DNA from: an uncultured beta proteobacterium
Lineage (GTDB): Bacteria > Pseudomonadota > Gammaproteobacteria > Burkholderiales > Burkholderiaceae_C
Direction of reading: 5' to 3'
DNA length: 43,407 nt
NCBI GenBank assembly: GCA_903861575.1
Contig: CAIOUR010000258.1
Coordinates: 1 to 43,407 of the forward strand
Positions 1 through 8,837 of this stretch are shown here, one piece after another (position 1 is the stretch's first letter; every line of letters begins with the position of its first letter). Position numbers and translations under genes: made by a program. A model generated the notes under the pieces. That model did no database searches. It saw only the letters and a list, made by a program, of their open reading frames with translations, and had not been told where the DNA came from.

Positions 1-827
1 ACCGATACGGTCGTACCCAATGCGGGAACATCCGCACCCTTGAGCGCCACTTTCACGGTGAAGGTGCGTGTCACGGGGTCAGCGCTGGGGGCAATTTCCC
101 GCACCACACCGGCAAGCATGGTGCCACTCGCCCACACCCGCACGTCTGCAGCCATGCCAATGTGAATCGCCCCGACCTTGTCTTCGGGGACCGCAAAAAC
201 CGCATCACGCGGACCGTCTTGTGCGACCCGCACCACGGGCGTCGCTGCGCCCACTACTTGCCCCAACTCCATGTCCACAGCGGTCACCACCCCTGACACA
301 TCGGCCATGAGACTGGTGTAGCCCGTCTGGTTTCCCTGGGATGCCGCTTGTGCCTGGGTTTGCTGCAGCTGAAACAACGCCGACTTGTAATTGGCTTCAC
401 GCCGCTCCAGCTCGGCCGCGCTAATGAAGTTTTGTTCACGCAAACCGGTGTAGCGCTTGAACTCCGCCGATGCCAGCTCAAGATTGGCCTGCGCCGAGGC
501 AACTTGGGCTTTGGATACGTCTGCAGCGAGCCGGTAATCAACCGCATCAAGCTGCGCCAACAGCTGCCCGGCCTTCACATGCTGCCCGATCTGGACCGCG
601 CGACGAACCACTTTTCCCCCCACCCGAAAACCCAACCGTGACTCGGCCTGGGGCAACAATTCGGCCGCGTATTCCTGCGACGCGGTAACAGACCCCGCCG
701 ATACCGTCATTACCCGTACCGCACGAACAGGCTCTGGAGCGGCTTGCCGCTCGGAGCAGGCCGAAATCGCCGCAAAGAGCAGAACAGCGGACTGCGCCCG
801 CACGAATCGCAGTAAGCACGATCTCAT
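1..827 (-). CDS. RND efflux periplasmic adaptor (membrane fusion) lipoprotein, C-terminus off the window
   Basis: I translated this by hand from the ATG at 827. The frame stays open to base 1, so it has no stop in the window and the ORF track omits it. The N-terminus is a lipoprotein signal with a lipobox ending in AISAC. It is followed by a barrel-sandwich/lipoyl segment (LGFRVGGKVVRRAVQIGQHV), a coiled-coil hairpin rich in Ala, Gln and Glu (about residues 95-160), the second lipoyl half (SGVVTAVDMELGQVV), and a beta-barrel region (VREIAPSADPVTRTFTVKV). This is the layout of HlyD/AcrA-type adaptors, which link an inner-membrane RND pump to an outer-membrane channel. About 275 residues are present, against a usual 350-400, and the missing part lies beyond the left edge. 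The pump gene would be expected there too. The substrate cannot be predicted. The ribosome-binding site is weak. It is divergent from hpnC. Confidence 0.9.
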   Translation of the reverse strand, partial: MRSCLLRFVRAQSAVLLFAAISACSERQAAPEPVRAVRVMTVSAGSVTASQEYAAELLPQAESRLGFRVGGKVVRRAVQIGQHVKAGQLLAQLDAVDYRLAADVSKAQVASAQANLELASAEFKRYTGLREQNFISAAELERREANYKSALFQLQQTQAQAASQGNQTGYTSLMADVSGVVTAVDMELGQVVGAATPVVRVAQDGPRDAVFAVPEDKVGAIHIGMAADVRVWASGTMLAGVVREIAPSADPVTRTFTVKVALKGADVPALGTTVS

Positions 828-939
828 TGATAATTCCCGGATAAGCTGAAAAAACGGCTGCGGGACGTCGCTGCAGATTTACGATGACGCCCGTGAGGTG
901 GCGTTAAATTTTAACTATAGCTTGCAACTTATTATTTTT

Positions 940-1794
940 ATGCCCCCATTCCGCGCGGATGCGGCACCCCGCCACTACGAAAACTTTCCGGTTGCGTCCC
1001 TGCTCTGCCCCCCGCAACTCAAGGCCGCGGTGGTGGCGCTGTACCACTTCGCCCGCACCGCCGACGACCTGGCCGACGAAGGCTCTGCCACCGCCGCACA
1101 GCGGCTGGACGCACTGAACCGCTACCGCGCGCAACTGGTTCAAGCTGCGCTAGGCCACCCGCATGAGCAAGGCGAATGGGCCTGGGTTTTCGGTCCTTTG
1201 CAAGCAGCCATCATGCGCCACGCGTTGCCAGTGGACTTGCTGCACGACCTGCTCGACGCCTTCGTCCAGGATGTTGATATGACAGCCCGGCAGGCTAATT
1301 ACCCCGATGAAGTGCAGCTACTAAATTACTGCGCGCGTTCCGCCAATCCGGTTGGGCGCTTACTTTTGCACCTGTACGGCGTTCGCACCCCGCAGGCACT
1401 GGCGCAGAGCGACGCCATCTGTACCGCCCTGCAGCTCATCAACTTTTGGCAGGACTGCAGTGTCGATCTGGGGCGCAGCCGCTGCTACTTTCCTGCGGAT
1501 TGGATGCGCCAATGCGGCACGGATATCGCCACCCTGCGAATCGGCACTGCGGGTGCCAGCGAACAGGCGCTGATCGCCCATTGCGTGCAGCACACGCGCC
1601 AGTTAATGGCCAGTGGTTCGCCGCTGGTGCACCTGGTGCCCGGGCGCGCGGGATGGGAGTTACGCCTGGTGGTGCAAGGTGGACTGCGTATTCTGGAAAA
1701 AGTAGAGCGTCTGGGAGCGCAGGTGCTGCGCCAGCGCCCCCGGCTGTATGCGCCGGATTACGTCGTGATGCTTTGGCGCGCGCTGCGCATGTGA
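940..1794 (+). CDS. hpnC: Hydroxysqualene synthase HpnC
   Basis: Member of the trans-isoprenyl diphosphate synthase (squalene/phytoene synthase) fold. It carries the first aspartate-rich motif in ARTADDLADEG and the second in NFWQDCSVDLGRSRCYFP. In the bacterial three-step route, HpnD makes presqualene diphosphate, HpnC converts it to hydroxysqualene, and HpnE reduces that to squalene. The track starts at a GTG at 898. I prefer the ATG at 940 because family members start just before the HYENFPVASLL block, and the extra residues come from AT-rich DNA that looks more like a promoter. Neither start has a clear Shine-Dalgarno sequence. The product is about 284 residues, normal for the family. It heads hpnC-hpnD-hpnE, with a 40-base gap to hpnD. 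Identification is strong from the motifs and the order of the three genes; the start is uncertain. Confidence 0.9.
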   Translation: MPPFRADAAPRHYENFPVASLLCPPQLKAAVVALYHFARTADDLADEGSATAAQRLDALNRYRAQLVQAALGHPHEQGEWAWVFGPLQAAIMRHALPVDLLHDLLDAFVQDVDMTARQANYPDEVQLLNYCARSANPVGRLLLHLYGVRTPQALAQSDAICTALQLINFWQDCSVDLGRSRCYFPADWMRQCGTDIATLRIGTAGASEQALIAHCVQHTRQLMASGSPLVHLVPGRAGWELRLVVQGGLRILEKVERLGAQVLRQRPRLYAPDYVVMLWRALRM

Positions 1795-1834
1795 GCGAAG
1801 GCGACACGGGCAAGCTTGCGGCGACAATCTCGGC

Positions 1835-2674
1835 ATGCGCCCCGAGCAATACGTCCAGGAGAAAGCCGCCGGCTCAGGCAGCAGTTTTTATTACGCCTTT
1901 TTGTTTTTACCCGTGCCCCGGCGTGCCGCCATCACCGCCTTCTATGCTTTTTGCCGGGAAGTAGATGATGTGGTGGACGACGCAGTGGACATGGGCGTGG
2001 CCGCGACCAAACTGGCTTGGTGGAGCCAGGAAGTCAGCCGGGCGTTTGCGGGCAACCCCACCCACCCCACTATGCGGGCGCTGCTGCCCCATGCCGCTGA
2101 CTACGGAATCGAAGAGCGGCAGCTGCAAGACGTGATTGCGGGTTGCCGCATAGACCTGGAGCAAACCCGCTACCTGGACTACCCCAACCTGGAGCGCTAC
2201 TGCCACCTGGTAGCCGGCGTGGTGGGCGAAGTGGCAGCCCGCATCTTCGGCCAGCAGAATGCGCAAACCACGCAATACGCCCACGCGCTGGGGCAGGCGT
2301 TGCAACTCACCAACATCATCCGGGACGTCGGCGAGGACGCGCTGCGCGGACGCATCTACCTGCCAGTGTCGGAATTGCAGCAATTCGACGTGAAGGCCCA
2401 CGAAGTGCTCAAACGCCAATACTCCGACCGGTTTACCGCCTTGATGCAGTTCCAGGCCCGCCGCGCGCACGCGCTGTACGACCAGGCACTGCAGCTTTTA
2501 CCTGACCAAGACAGACGCAGCCAAAAGCCCGGGCTGATGATGGCCAGCATCTACCGCACCTTGTTGCAAGAAATTGAGGCCACAGGTTTCCAGGTGCTAC
2601 ACCAACGGGTACGGCTGACGCCACTGCGCAAGCTGTGGTTGGCATGGCGTGTGCAGGCGCTGGGACGGATGTAA
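1835..2674 (+). CDS. hpnD: Presqualene diphosphate synthase HpnD
   Basis: 279 residues with the two aspartate-rich motifs of squalene/phytoene synthases: CREVDDVVDD near residue 40, and NIIRDVGEDALRGRIYLP near residue 165. These bind the Mg-diphosphate groups of farnesyl diphosphate. The expected reaction joins two farnesyl diphosphates to give presqualene diphosphate, the substrate of HpnC. The opening QYVQEKAAGSGSSFYYAFLF is typical of HpnD and separates it from HpnC. The ATG at 1835 gives the family length. The stop sits 13 bases before the chosen hpnE start, so the two are probably translated together. Phytoene synthase is the main alternative, but the flanking hpnC and hpnE make HpnD much more likely. 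Confidence 0.92.
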   Translation: MRPEQYVQEKAAGSGSSFYYAFLFLPVPRRAAITAFYAFCREVDDVVDDAVDMGVAATKLAWWSQEVSRAFAGNPTHPTMRALLPHAADYGIEERQLQDVIAGCRIDLEQTRYLDYPNLERYCHLVAGVVGEVAARIFGQQNAQTTQYAHALGQALQLTNIIRDVGEDALRGRIYLPVSELQQFDVKAHEVLKRQYSDRFTALMQFQARRAHALYDQALQLLPDQDRRSQKPGLMMASIYRTLLQEIEATGFQVLHQRVRLTPLRKLWLAWRVQALGRM

Positions 2675-2687
2675 GCGTGCGCGCGTC

Positions 2688-4082
2688 GTGAAGTCCGGCC
2701 ACAAAAACATTGCTGTAGTCGGTGCCGGATGGGCCGGTATCGCTGCGGCTGTGGACGCCTGCCGCAACGGCCACCAGGTGACGTTGATCGAAGCAAGCCG
2801 AACCTTGGGCGGCCGCGCCCGTGCTCTGCCACGCCGCGCACACCCGGATGCCGCCGCTGGAGACCCCTGGCTGACCCTGGACAACGGTCAGCACATCCTG
2901 CTGGGCGGATACGCGCAAACCCTGCGCTTGATGGACGCTTTGAACATCGATCCGGAAGTGGCGTTTTTGCGCCTTCCGCTGGACCTGCGGGACGCGCAGG
3001 GTTTGGGCATGCAACTGCCCGATGTGCAGCGCCCCTGGAATTTGCTTGCGGGGCTGGCCATGGCCCGGGGTTGGAGCCTTAGCGACAAACGGGCGCTATT
3101 GACGCAGATGCGGGGATGGCGCAAGAGCGGCTTCTTGTGCGCACCCGGCCGCAGCGTTACGGATATTTGCAGCGGGCTGCCGCAGACTGTGCAAAAGACA
3201 TTGATGGAGCCACTGTGCGTCTCGGCCTTGAACACCCTGCCATTCAAAGCCAGCGGCCAGGTATTTTTGCGGGTGCTGCATGACGCCTTGATGGGTGAGA
3301 CCGGAAGGAGCATGTCGGCATCTTTCGCGACCTCGGATGCACTGCTGCCGCTGCGCGACCTCAGCGAACTGGTGCCAGAGCCTGCTGGGCGCTGGCTCGA
3401 AAGGCATGGAGCAAAAGTGCTTCGCCAGCACCGAGTAGCGCGCGTGGCGTGGAACGGTGGCCGGTGGGATCTGGAAGACGCTGGCGGTGAGCGGCAAACT
3501 TTTGATGCCGTCATCTGGGCAACCGCGCCCGAACACGCGCTACAAATCATCCGCCACAGCGCTGAAGGCGCGCCGCCCAATGTCGCGGCGCACTTTGCCC
3601 GCTGGTGCGCGGCGGCGGAACAGTTGCGCTTTGAATCAATCGCTACCGTCTATACATACTCCCGCGACGCAGCGCTTCCCAGACCGCTATTGCGCCTCAA
3701 TAACGCACCGGGCGCACCGGCGCAATTCGCAGTAGACCGTGGCGTGATGGGCGCCTCCGGCCTGTGGGCATTTGTCATCAGCGCCGCTCGGGGCGAGAAA
3801 ACCATGCTGGAGTTTCAGGTCCTGAACCAGGCCCGCACCGAACTGGCTGACTATCTGGGCTCGGACGGGATCACAGTCATACAAACTGTTATCGAAAAAC
3901 GCGCGACGTTTGCCTGCACTGCCGGCCTGAAACGCCCCGGCCCACGCATCGCGCCGGGACTGCTGGCCTGCGGGGATTACACCTACGCGCCCTACCCCGC
4001 CACCTTGGAAGGCGCGGTGCGCAGCGGCCAGATGGCAGCCATGGCGGTGGAAGACATGGGCGGCTTCAAGTGGAAAGAGTAA
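2688..4082 (+). CDS. hpnE: Hydroxysqualene dehydroxylase HpnE (FAD-dependent)
   Basis: FAD-dependent amine-oxidase/phytoene-desaturase-like protein. The dinucleotide-binding motif NIAVVGAGWAGIAAAVDAC starts near residue 6 and is followed by the acidic strand end LIEAS and the GGRAR motif. A C-terminal FAD-contact region, LLACGDYTYAPYPATLEGAVRSG, closes the protein. It is expected to reduce hydroxysqualene to squalene, the last step before hopanoid cyclisation. The track begins at a GTG at 2649 inside hpnD. I prefer the GTG at 2688, 13 bases after the hpnD stop, because it puts the FAD motif at the very N-terminus; this gives 464 residues. No squalene-hopene cyclase gene is in the window. It converges on tRNA-Pro across a hairpin. 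Confidence 0.9.
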   Translation: MKSGHKNIAVVGAGWAGIAAAVDACRNGHQVTLIEASRTLGGRARALPRRAHPDAAAGDPWLTLDNGQHILLGGYAQTLRLMDALNIDPEVAFLRLPLDLRDAQGLGMQLPDVQRPWNLLAGLAMARGWSLSDKRALLTQMRGWRKSGFLCAPGRSVTDICSGLPQTVQKTLMEPLCVSALNTLPFKASGQVFLRVLHDALMGETGRSMSASFATSDALLPLRDLSELVPEPAGRWLERHGAKVLRQHRVARVAWNGGRWDLEDAGGERQTFDAVIWATAPEHALQIIRHSAEGAPPNVAAHFARWCAAAEQLRFESIATVYTYSRDAALPRPLLRLNNAPGAPAQFAVDRGVMGASGLWAFVISAARGEKTMLEFQVLNQARTELADYLGSDGITVIQTVIEKRATFACTAGLKRPGPRIAPGLLACGDYTYAPYPATLEGAVRSGQMAAMAVEDMGGFKWKE

Positions 4083-4124
4083 AAACAACAAAGGCCGTTT
4101 GCTGCACTACAACAAACGGCCTTG
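4081..4124 (-). terminator. Rho-independent terminator of the thrS-to-tRNA-Pro unit
   Basis: A perfect 11-base inverted repeat (AAGGCCGTTTG at 4092-4102, CAAACGGCCTT at 4114-4124) encloses an 11-base loop. Read on the minus strand, the stem is followed by TTTGTTGTTTTT, which fits a factor-independent terminator just after tRNA-Pro. On the plus strand no T-run follows, so it would be a weak terminator for hpnE, although the hairpin may still protect that mRNA end. Confidence 0.8.
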
Positions 4125-4135
4125 AACGTTGAATT

Positions 4136-4212
4136 GGTCGGTGTGAAAGGATTCGAACCTTCGACCCCTTGCACCCCATGCAAGTGCGCTACCAGGCTGC
4201 GCCACACACCGA
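4136..4212 (-). tRNA. tRNA-Pro (anticodon GGG)
   Basis: The minus strand folds as a full cloverleaf. The acceptor CGGTGTG pairs with CACACCG, followed by discriminator A and an encoded CCA. The D-arm is GCGCAGCCTGGTAGCGC. The anticodon stem CTTGC/GCAAG holds the loop ATGGGGT, giving anticodon GGG. The T-arm contains GGTTCGAATCC. The length is 77 bases. It lies 79 bases after the MerR-type gene on the same strand and is followed directly by a terminator, so it is probably the last cistron of the long translation operon or has a promoter in the short gap. Confidence 0.97.
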
Positions 4213-4291
4213 AGCGGATGATTATAGCCACCGGGTCGTCACGCAACCGGTGGAAACACGCCGCGTTGACGCCCAACCACTGGGGGAAAGT

Positions 4292-4729
4292 TTATCCGGC
4301 TTCCGCGAGTAGATCGCGAATTTGACGTAGTTCGTCACGCACCGATGGCGATAGAAAAAGCGGTGCCGCTTGGACCCCGTCCACGCCATGGGCAGTGGTG
4401 CCAACCAATGCGCCCGGCGCGCCAAACATGGCATCGTGCGGTGAATCATCCGGCTTGAACTCCCGGTCCTCAGCAACGGCCTCCATCATCTTGTTGCGCG
4501 CGCCGCTGATGGTGAACCCCTGTTCGTACAAAAGACCTCGGATACGACGCACCATCAACACTTCATGGTGCTGGTAGTAGCGACGGTTACCGCGCCGCTT
4601 CATCGGGCGCAACTGCGTGAATTCCTGCTCCCAGTAGCGCAAGACGTGGGGTTTCACACAGCACAACTCCCCCACCTCACCAATGGTGAAATAGCGCTTG
4701 GCAGGGATCGGGGGCAGGCTGTTTTCCAT
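4292..4729 (-). CDS. MerR-family transcriptional regulator next to ihfA
   Basis: About 145 residues with a MerR winged-helix DNA-binding domain at the N-terminus (YFTIGEVGELCCVKPHVLRYWEQEF, then the wing RRGNRRYYQHHEV). A short, probably coiled, region follows and the tail is acidic. No metal-binding cysteine cluster is visible in the C-terminal part, so a metal-sensor role is not supported and the effector is unknown. The track starts at a TTG at 4738. The ATG at 4729 gives the usual opening of this conserved betaproteobacterial protein. It follows ihfA on the same strand with an 84-base gap and precedes tRNA-Pro. Confidence 0.85.
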   Translation of the reverse strand: MENSLPPIPAKRYFTIGEVGELCCVKPHVLRYWEQEFTQLRPMKRRGNRRYYQHHEVLMVRRIRGLLYEQGFTISGARNKMMEAVAEDREFKPDDSPHDAMFGAPGALVGTTAHGVDGVQAAPLFLSPSVRDELRQIRDLLAEAG

Positions 4730-4813
4730 GGAAATCAATGTCTTTGGCGGTATCGCTCAGAGATTACTGGAGCGCGGCGCGAGGTTACCCGAACTTCACG
4801 AAGGGGGAAAGAA

Positions 4814-5161
4814 CTATTTTTGACCGTCCGACGGCGCTGTCTGCAGTGCCTGATCTTGTATCTGATCTTTGAGCTTGTGGCTGGCGTGGAACGTGACCAC
4901 ACGGCGCGCAGCAATCGCGATGGTTTCACCGGTGCGGGGATTGCGACCGGGACGCGGCTTCTTGGTGCGAATTTGAAAATTGCCAAAGCCAGTAATCTTG
5001 ACATCGGTTCCCGCGACTAGCTGTTGGACCATGAGCTCAAAGAAAGCGTCCACCATGTCTTTGGCTTCGCGCTTGTTCAAGCCGATGTTCTCGTACAAAA
5101 GTTCCGCCAAGTGCGCCTTGGTCAGGGCCGGCGTTTCGAGGCTGTTAACAGATAGTTCCAT
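4814..5161 (-). CDS. ihfA: Integration host factor subunit alpha
   Basis: 115 residues of the HU/IHF family. It has an N-terminal helical dimerisation region (LTKAHLAELLYENIGLNKREAKDMV) and the beta-arm signature GFGNFQIRTKKPRPGRNPRTGE near residues 60-80, whose proline inserts into the DNA minor groove. IHF is an alpha/beta heterodimer that sharply bends specific DNA sites in transcription, recombination and replication initiation. Position directly after pheT is the classic location of ihfA (himA) and separates it from HU or ihfB. The C-terminal tail after FHASHKLK is longer than in E. coli, which is common in Burkholderiales. The gap to pheT is 36 bases. Confidence 0.96.
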   Translation of the reverse strand: MELSVNSLETPALTKAHLAELLYENIGLNKREAKDMVDAFFELMVQQLVAGTDVKITGFGNFQIRTKKPRPGRNPRTGETIAIAARRVVTFHASHKLKDQIQDQALQTAPSDGQK

Positions 5162-5197
5162 GGCGGGCGGTGCGAAAGCGGACAGCGAATGTACCGC

Positions 5198-7630
5198 TCA
5201 GGTGCGGGGGCGCGCACCTAGGGTTTGCGCTAGGTGGGTCCAAATAGCCTGCATGGCGACGTCAATTTCAGCGTCTGTCAGAGTGGCGACTGGCGAGGCG
5301 AGCGTCAGGCGCACGGCGAGGCTGCGCGCGTTGTCATCCGTCTGGACCACTTTTGGGCGGTAGACATCGAACAACTGGGCGTCTTGCAGCAAACCGCCAT
5401 GCTGCGCATGGCGAATCGCAGCGATCAGATCCGCATGGGTGTGGCTCTCCGGCAGCAGCAGTGCGATATCACGCTGCACGGCGGGAAATTTCGCGATGGG
5501 CTCAAAAGCGGGCACGGGACGACGCAGCACGGCAGCCAGGTCCAGCTCGAACACGATGGGCGCCGCTGTCAACCCGTAGCTTTGGCGCCACTGCGGGTGC
5601 AGCTCGCCCACTACCCCAATATCCACGCCGCTCAACCGCACCGATGCGCTGCGCCCGGGATGTAAAGCAGGATGGTGCGCGTCGGCACTGGCGGGAACAA
5701 ACTGCAAGTGCTGGGGTGCAAACAGCGCCTCGACATCACCTTTGACGTCAAAGAAATCGACCGCTGCGTCGCTGCGGCCCCATTGCAGGGCGTCCGCGCT
5801 GCCCAGCGCCAGGCCGGCCACGCGCATGGGCTGGTCAAAGTTGGCCACCGTAGTGTCGCTGTCAACGACCGAAGCGTCGCGCAAAAACACGCGGCCCAGC
5901 TCAAACACGCGCACGCGCGGAACTTTGCGCGCCTGGTTGAACTGTGCCACCTGGATCAGCGAACCCAGCAAAGAAGAGCGCATCACGCCCATCTGGCTGG
6001 CAATCGGGTTGAGCAACTTGATCGGGTTCGGGTTGCCCGCCAGTTCATGCTCCCATCGCGCGTCCACGAAACTGAAATTGATGGTTTCCTGGTAGCCCAA
6101 TCCCGCCAAAGCGCGGCGCAGCGCGAAGGAACTGCGCTGGCTTTCGGGGCGCAACCGCGCGGTGACCGGCGCCTGCGGCGGGGTGTGTGGCAACTGTTCA
6201 AAACCGATGATGCGGGCGACCTCTTCAATCAGGTCTTCCTCAATCTGCAGATCAAACCGGTATGAAGGCGGCTGCACCGTGATCAGTCCCGCTTGCTCTT
6301 GCGGCTCCAGGCCCAGACGGGCCAGGGCTTGAACGCACTGCGCCGCAGTCAACGGCATGCCGATGACCTTGGCGGCACGTGCCACCCGCAATTGCACCGG
6401 GCGCGCTTGCGGCATGGCAGGCTGCTGGTCATCGACAGGGCCGAAAGTCGTGCTGGGCGTGCCACAAATTTCCGCGATCAGCTGGCTAATGCGCTCGATA
6501 TGCGCCACCGTCAGGGCAGGGTCCACTCCACGCTCAAAGCGGTGGCCGGCATCGGTAGAAAAATTAAAACGGCGTGAACGCCCGGCAACCGCCGTAGGCC
6601 ACCAAAACGCAGCCTCCACATAAATATGGCGTGTGGCATCGCCCACAGCCGTTGCGTCACCACCCATGATGCCGGCCAGCGATTCGACCTGCTTGTCATC
6701 GGCAATCACGCCAACCTGTGCGTCCAGCGCAACCGTGTTGCCGTTGAGCAGCTTCAGCTGCTCGCCGGGATGGGCCCAGCGTACCTGCAATCCGCCATGG
6801 ATTTTTTCCAGATCAAAGATGTGGCTCGGGCGGCCTAACTCAAACATCACGTAGTTAGAAATGTCCACGAGCGCGCTGACGCTGCGCTGCCCGCAACGCG
6901 CCAGCCGGTCCACCATCCAGGCGGGGGTTTGCGCCTGCGGATTGACGTTGCGCACGATGCGTCCGGAAAAGCGGCCGCACAGGTCCGTTGCGGCAATCTG
7001 CACCGGCAGAACGTCGGACATACCGACCTGCATAGCAGCAATTGACCGTGCTTTCAGCGGCGCGCCCGTCAGTGCAGACACTTCACGCGCCACGCCGAAC
7101 ACACTCAGGCAATGCGCCAGATTGGGCGTGAGTTTGAGGGTGAACAACGTGTCATCCAACTGCAAGTGTGAGCGGATATCTTGGCCAATCGGCGCATCGG
7201 CTGCCAACTCCAATAATCCGTCGATGGCATCACTCACCTTCAACTCGCTCGCCGAGCACAACATGCCCTGGCTTTCCACGCCGCGCAGTTGGCCGAGCTT
7301 GATTAAAAAAGGTTTTCCGTCCGTACCGGGCGGCAATTCGGCACCCACCGTCGCGCACGGCACACGGATACCGACACGGGCATTGGGCGCCCCACATACG
7401 ATGTTGAGCAGCGCAGCCGCACCAATGTCCACCTGACAAACCCGCAAGCGGTCGGCATTCGGGTGCTGCGCAACCGCCTTGATTTCACCCACAACTACGC
7501 CGCTGAATGGCGGGGCCACGGGTTGCAGCGCTTCCACCTCCAGCCCGGCCATGGTGAGCGTGTCAGCGAGTTGCTGGGTACTCAGCGCCGGATCGCAAAA
7601 AGTGCGCAGCCAGGATTCAGGGAATTGCAT
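5198..7630 (-). CDS. pheT: Phenylalanine--tRNA ligase beta subunit
   Basis: 810 residues, the usual size for the bacterial beta subunit. The order of domains fits: an N-terminal tRNA-binding (EMAP-like) domain with GEIKAVAQHPNADRLRVCQV near residue 50, the B3/B4 editing region in the middle, the B5 DNA-binding-like domain, the catalytic-like core, and a C-terminal ferredoxin-fold anticodon-binding domain (FPAVQRDIALLLPE). The beta subunit forms an alpha2-beta2 enzyme with PheS, holds tRNA-Phe and clears Tyr-tRNA-Phe. It starts 24 bases after pheS and is followed 36 bases later by ihfA. The coding frame is intact throughout. Confidence 0.98.
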   Translation of the reverse strand: MQFPESWLRTFCDPALSTQQLADTLTMAGLEVEALQPVAPPFSGVVVGEIKAVAQHPNADRLRVCQVDIGAAALLNIVCGAPNARVGIRVPCATVGAELPPGTDGKPFLIKLGQLRGVESQGMLCSASELKVSDAIDGLLELAADAPIGQDIRSHLQLDDTLFTLKLTPNLAHCLSVFGVAREVSALTGAPLKARSIAAMQVGMSDVLPVQIAATDLCGRFSGRIVRNVNPQAQTPAWMVDRLARCGQRSVSALVDISNYVMFELGRPSHIFDLEKIHGGLQVRWAHPGEQLKLLNGNTVALDAQVGVIADDKQVESLAGIMGGDATAVGDATRHIYVEAAFWWPTAVAGRSRRFNFSTDAGHRFERGVDPALTVAHIERISQLIAEICGTPSTTFGPVDDQQPAMPQARPVQLRVARAAKVIGMPLTAAQCVQALARLGLEPQEQAGLITVQPPSYRFDLQIEEDLIEEVARIIGFEQLPHTPPQAPVTARLRPESQRSSFALRRALAGLGYQETINFSFVDARWEHELAGNPNPIKLLNPIASQMGVMRSSLLGSLIQVAQFNQARKVPRVRVFELGRVFLRDASVVDSDTTVANFDQPMRVAGLALGSADALQWGRSDAAVDFFDVKGDVEALFAPQHLQFVPASADAHHPALHPGRSASVRLSGVDIGVVGELHPQWRQSYGLTAAPIVFELDLAAVLRRPVPAFEPIAKFPAVQRDIALLLPESHTHADLIAAIRHAQHGGLLQDAQLFDVYRPKVVQTDDNARSLAVRLTLASPVATLTDAEIDVAMQAIWTHLAQTLGARPRT

Positions 7631-7654
7631 GGTGGGGAATAAAAAGACGTGGCC

Positions 7655-8728
7655 TCAGGCCTGAAACTGTGACAGGAAGCGGATGTCGCCATCAAAAAAC
7701 AAGCGCAAGTCGTTGACGCCATAGCGCAGCATCGTTAAACGGTCCGGGCCCATGCCAAAGGCAAAGCCAATGTATTTTTCGGGGTCTAGTCCCATGTTGC
7801 GGATCACATTCGGATGCACTTGGCCCGAACCTGCGACCTCCAGCCAACGCCCGGCCAATGGGCCACTTTGGAATTGGATGTCGATCTCGGCGCTTGGCTC
7901 GGTGAAGGGGAAGAAGCTGGGTCGAAAGCGCAGCACTAAGTCTTCGCTTTCGAAAAAGGTCCGGCAGAAATTGGTGAAGACGTATTTCAGGTCTTTGAAG
8001 CTCACGTTCTCACCCACCCACAGGCCTTCGCATTGGTGAAACATGGGGGAATGGGTCGCGTCGCTGTCCACCCGGTAGGTGCGGCCGGGGGCGATGACAC
8101 GAATCTCGGGCATGTCGCCGCTGAATAGCGATGAATCCACGTTCCCCGCGAAGGCCCTGTATTTTTTGACGTGCTGCACCGCGTAGCGGATTTGCATAGG
8201 ACTGGTGTGGGTGCGCAACAAGTTCGGGGCCTCAGCACTGCCGCCTTCGACATAAAACGTATCGTGCATGGACCGGGCCGGGTGGTCTTGCGGTGTGTTG
8301 AGCGCGGTGAAATTGAACCAGTCGGACTCGATCTCAGGGCCGTCCGCAACGTCAAAACCCATGGACGCAAAAATGGCCTCGATGCGCTCCAGCGTCAAGG
8401 ACACTGGATGCAAACCGCCCTGCCCGCGCTGGCGACCGGGCAAGGTCACGTCCAGCGCTTCTGCACGCAGTTGTACGTCCAGCTCGGCCCGCGCCAGCGC
8501 AGCGCGGCGCTCTGTCAAAGCCGCCTCAATGGATTGCTTGGCGATGTTGATCGCGGCTCCGCGGGATTTTTTCTCATCCACGCTGAGCGCTGCCATCCCC
8601 TTCATGAGCTCGGTGATGCGCCCGGTTTTTCCGAGAAAAACCGCTTTAGCATTTTCCAGATCGGCAGGGCCCGGCGCAGCGGCAAAAGCCGCCTGCGCGT
8701 CCTGCACGATGGTGTCTAACTCATTCAT
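7655..8728 (-). CDS. pheS: Phenylalanine--tRNA ligase alpha subunit
   Basis: 357 residues. An N-terminal coiled-coil arm (about residues 1-90) contacts tRNA-Phe. It is followed by a class II aminoacyl-tRNA synthetase catalytic core with motif 2 around [12 protein letters not shown] and motif 3 in [17 protein letters not shown] near the C-terminus. The segment [20 protein letters not shown] is typical of the alpha subunit. It charges tRNA-Phe together with PheT. The start ATG at 8728 is the only good choice. A 109-base gap containing a hairpin separates it from rplT upstream. Confidence 0.98.
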   Translation of the reverse strand: MNELDTIVQDAQAAFAAAPGPADLENAKAVFLGKTGRITELMKGMAALSVDEKKSRGAAINIAKQSIEAALTERRAALARAELDVQLRAEALDVTLPGRQRGQGGLHPVSLTLERIEAIFASMGFDVADGPEIESDWFNFTALNTPQDHPARSMHDTFYVEGGSAEAPNLLRTHTSPMQIRYAVQHVKKYRAFAGNVDSSLFSGDMPEIRVIAPGRTYRVDSDATHSPMFHQCEGLWVGENVSFKDLKYVFTNFCRTFFESEDLVLRFRPSFFPFTEPSAEIDIQFQSGPLAGRWLEVAGSGQVHPNVIRNMGLDPEKYIGFAFGMGPDRLTMLRYGVNDLRLFFDGDIRFLSQFQA

Positions 8729-8756
8729 AGGGGCAGATTGAAAAGGTAGGAATGCG

Positions 8757-8788
8757 AAGGGCTAGTGCTCTTTCAAGCCCTAGCCCTT
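8757..8788 (-). other. Hairpin between rplT and pheS, possible attenuator
   Basis: A perfect 9-base inverted repeat, AAGGGCTAG and CTAGCCCTT, lies in the rplT-pheS gap. No T-run follows on the minus strand, so it is not a standard terminator. In enterobacteria pheST is controlled by a Phe-rich leader peptide and attenuation. I looked for a Phe-rich leader reading frame in this gap and found none. The hairpin could set mRNA stability or processing between the two cistrons. Confidence 0.4.
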
Positions 8789-8837
8789 ATCCGATACGGA
8801 CAACCCCGCTAAGCAGTGTGTGCCGTACCGCCAGTCA

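Noticed and set aside
898-939. Upstream GTG start for hpnC
   Set aside because: The extra residues are hydrophobic and encoded by AT-rich DNA unlike the rest of the gene, and family members start near the HYENFP block.
4292-4729. Metal-responsive MerR regulator
   Set aside because: The C-terminal metal-binding cysteines of CueR, ZntR or MerR are absent and no metal-resistance gene is nearby.
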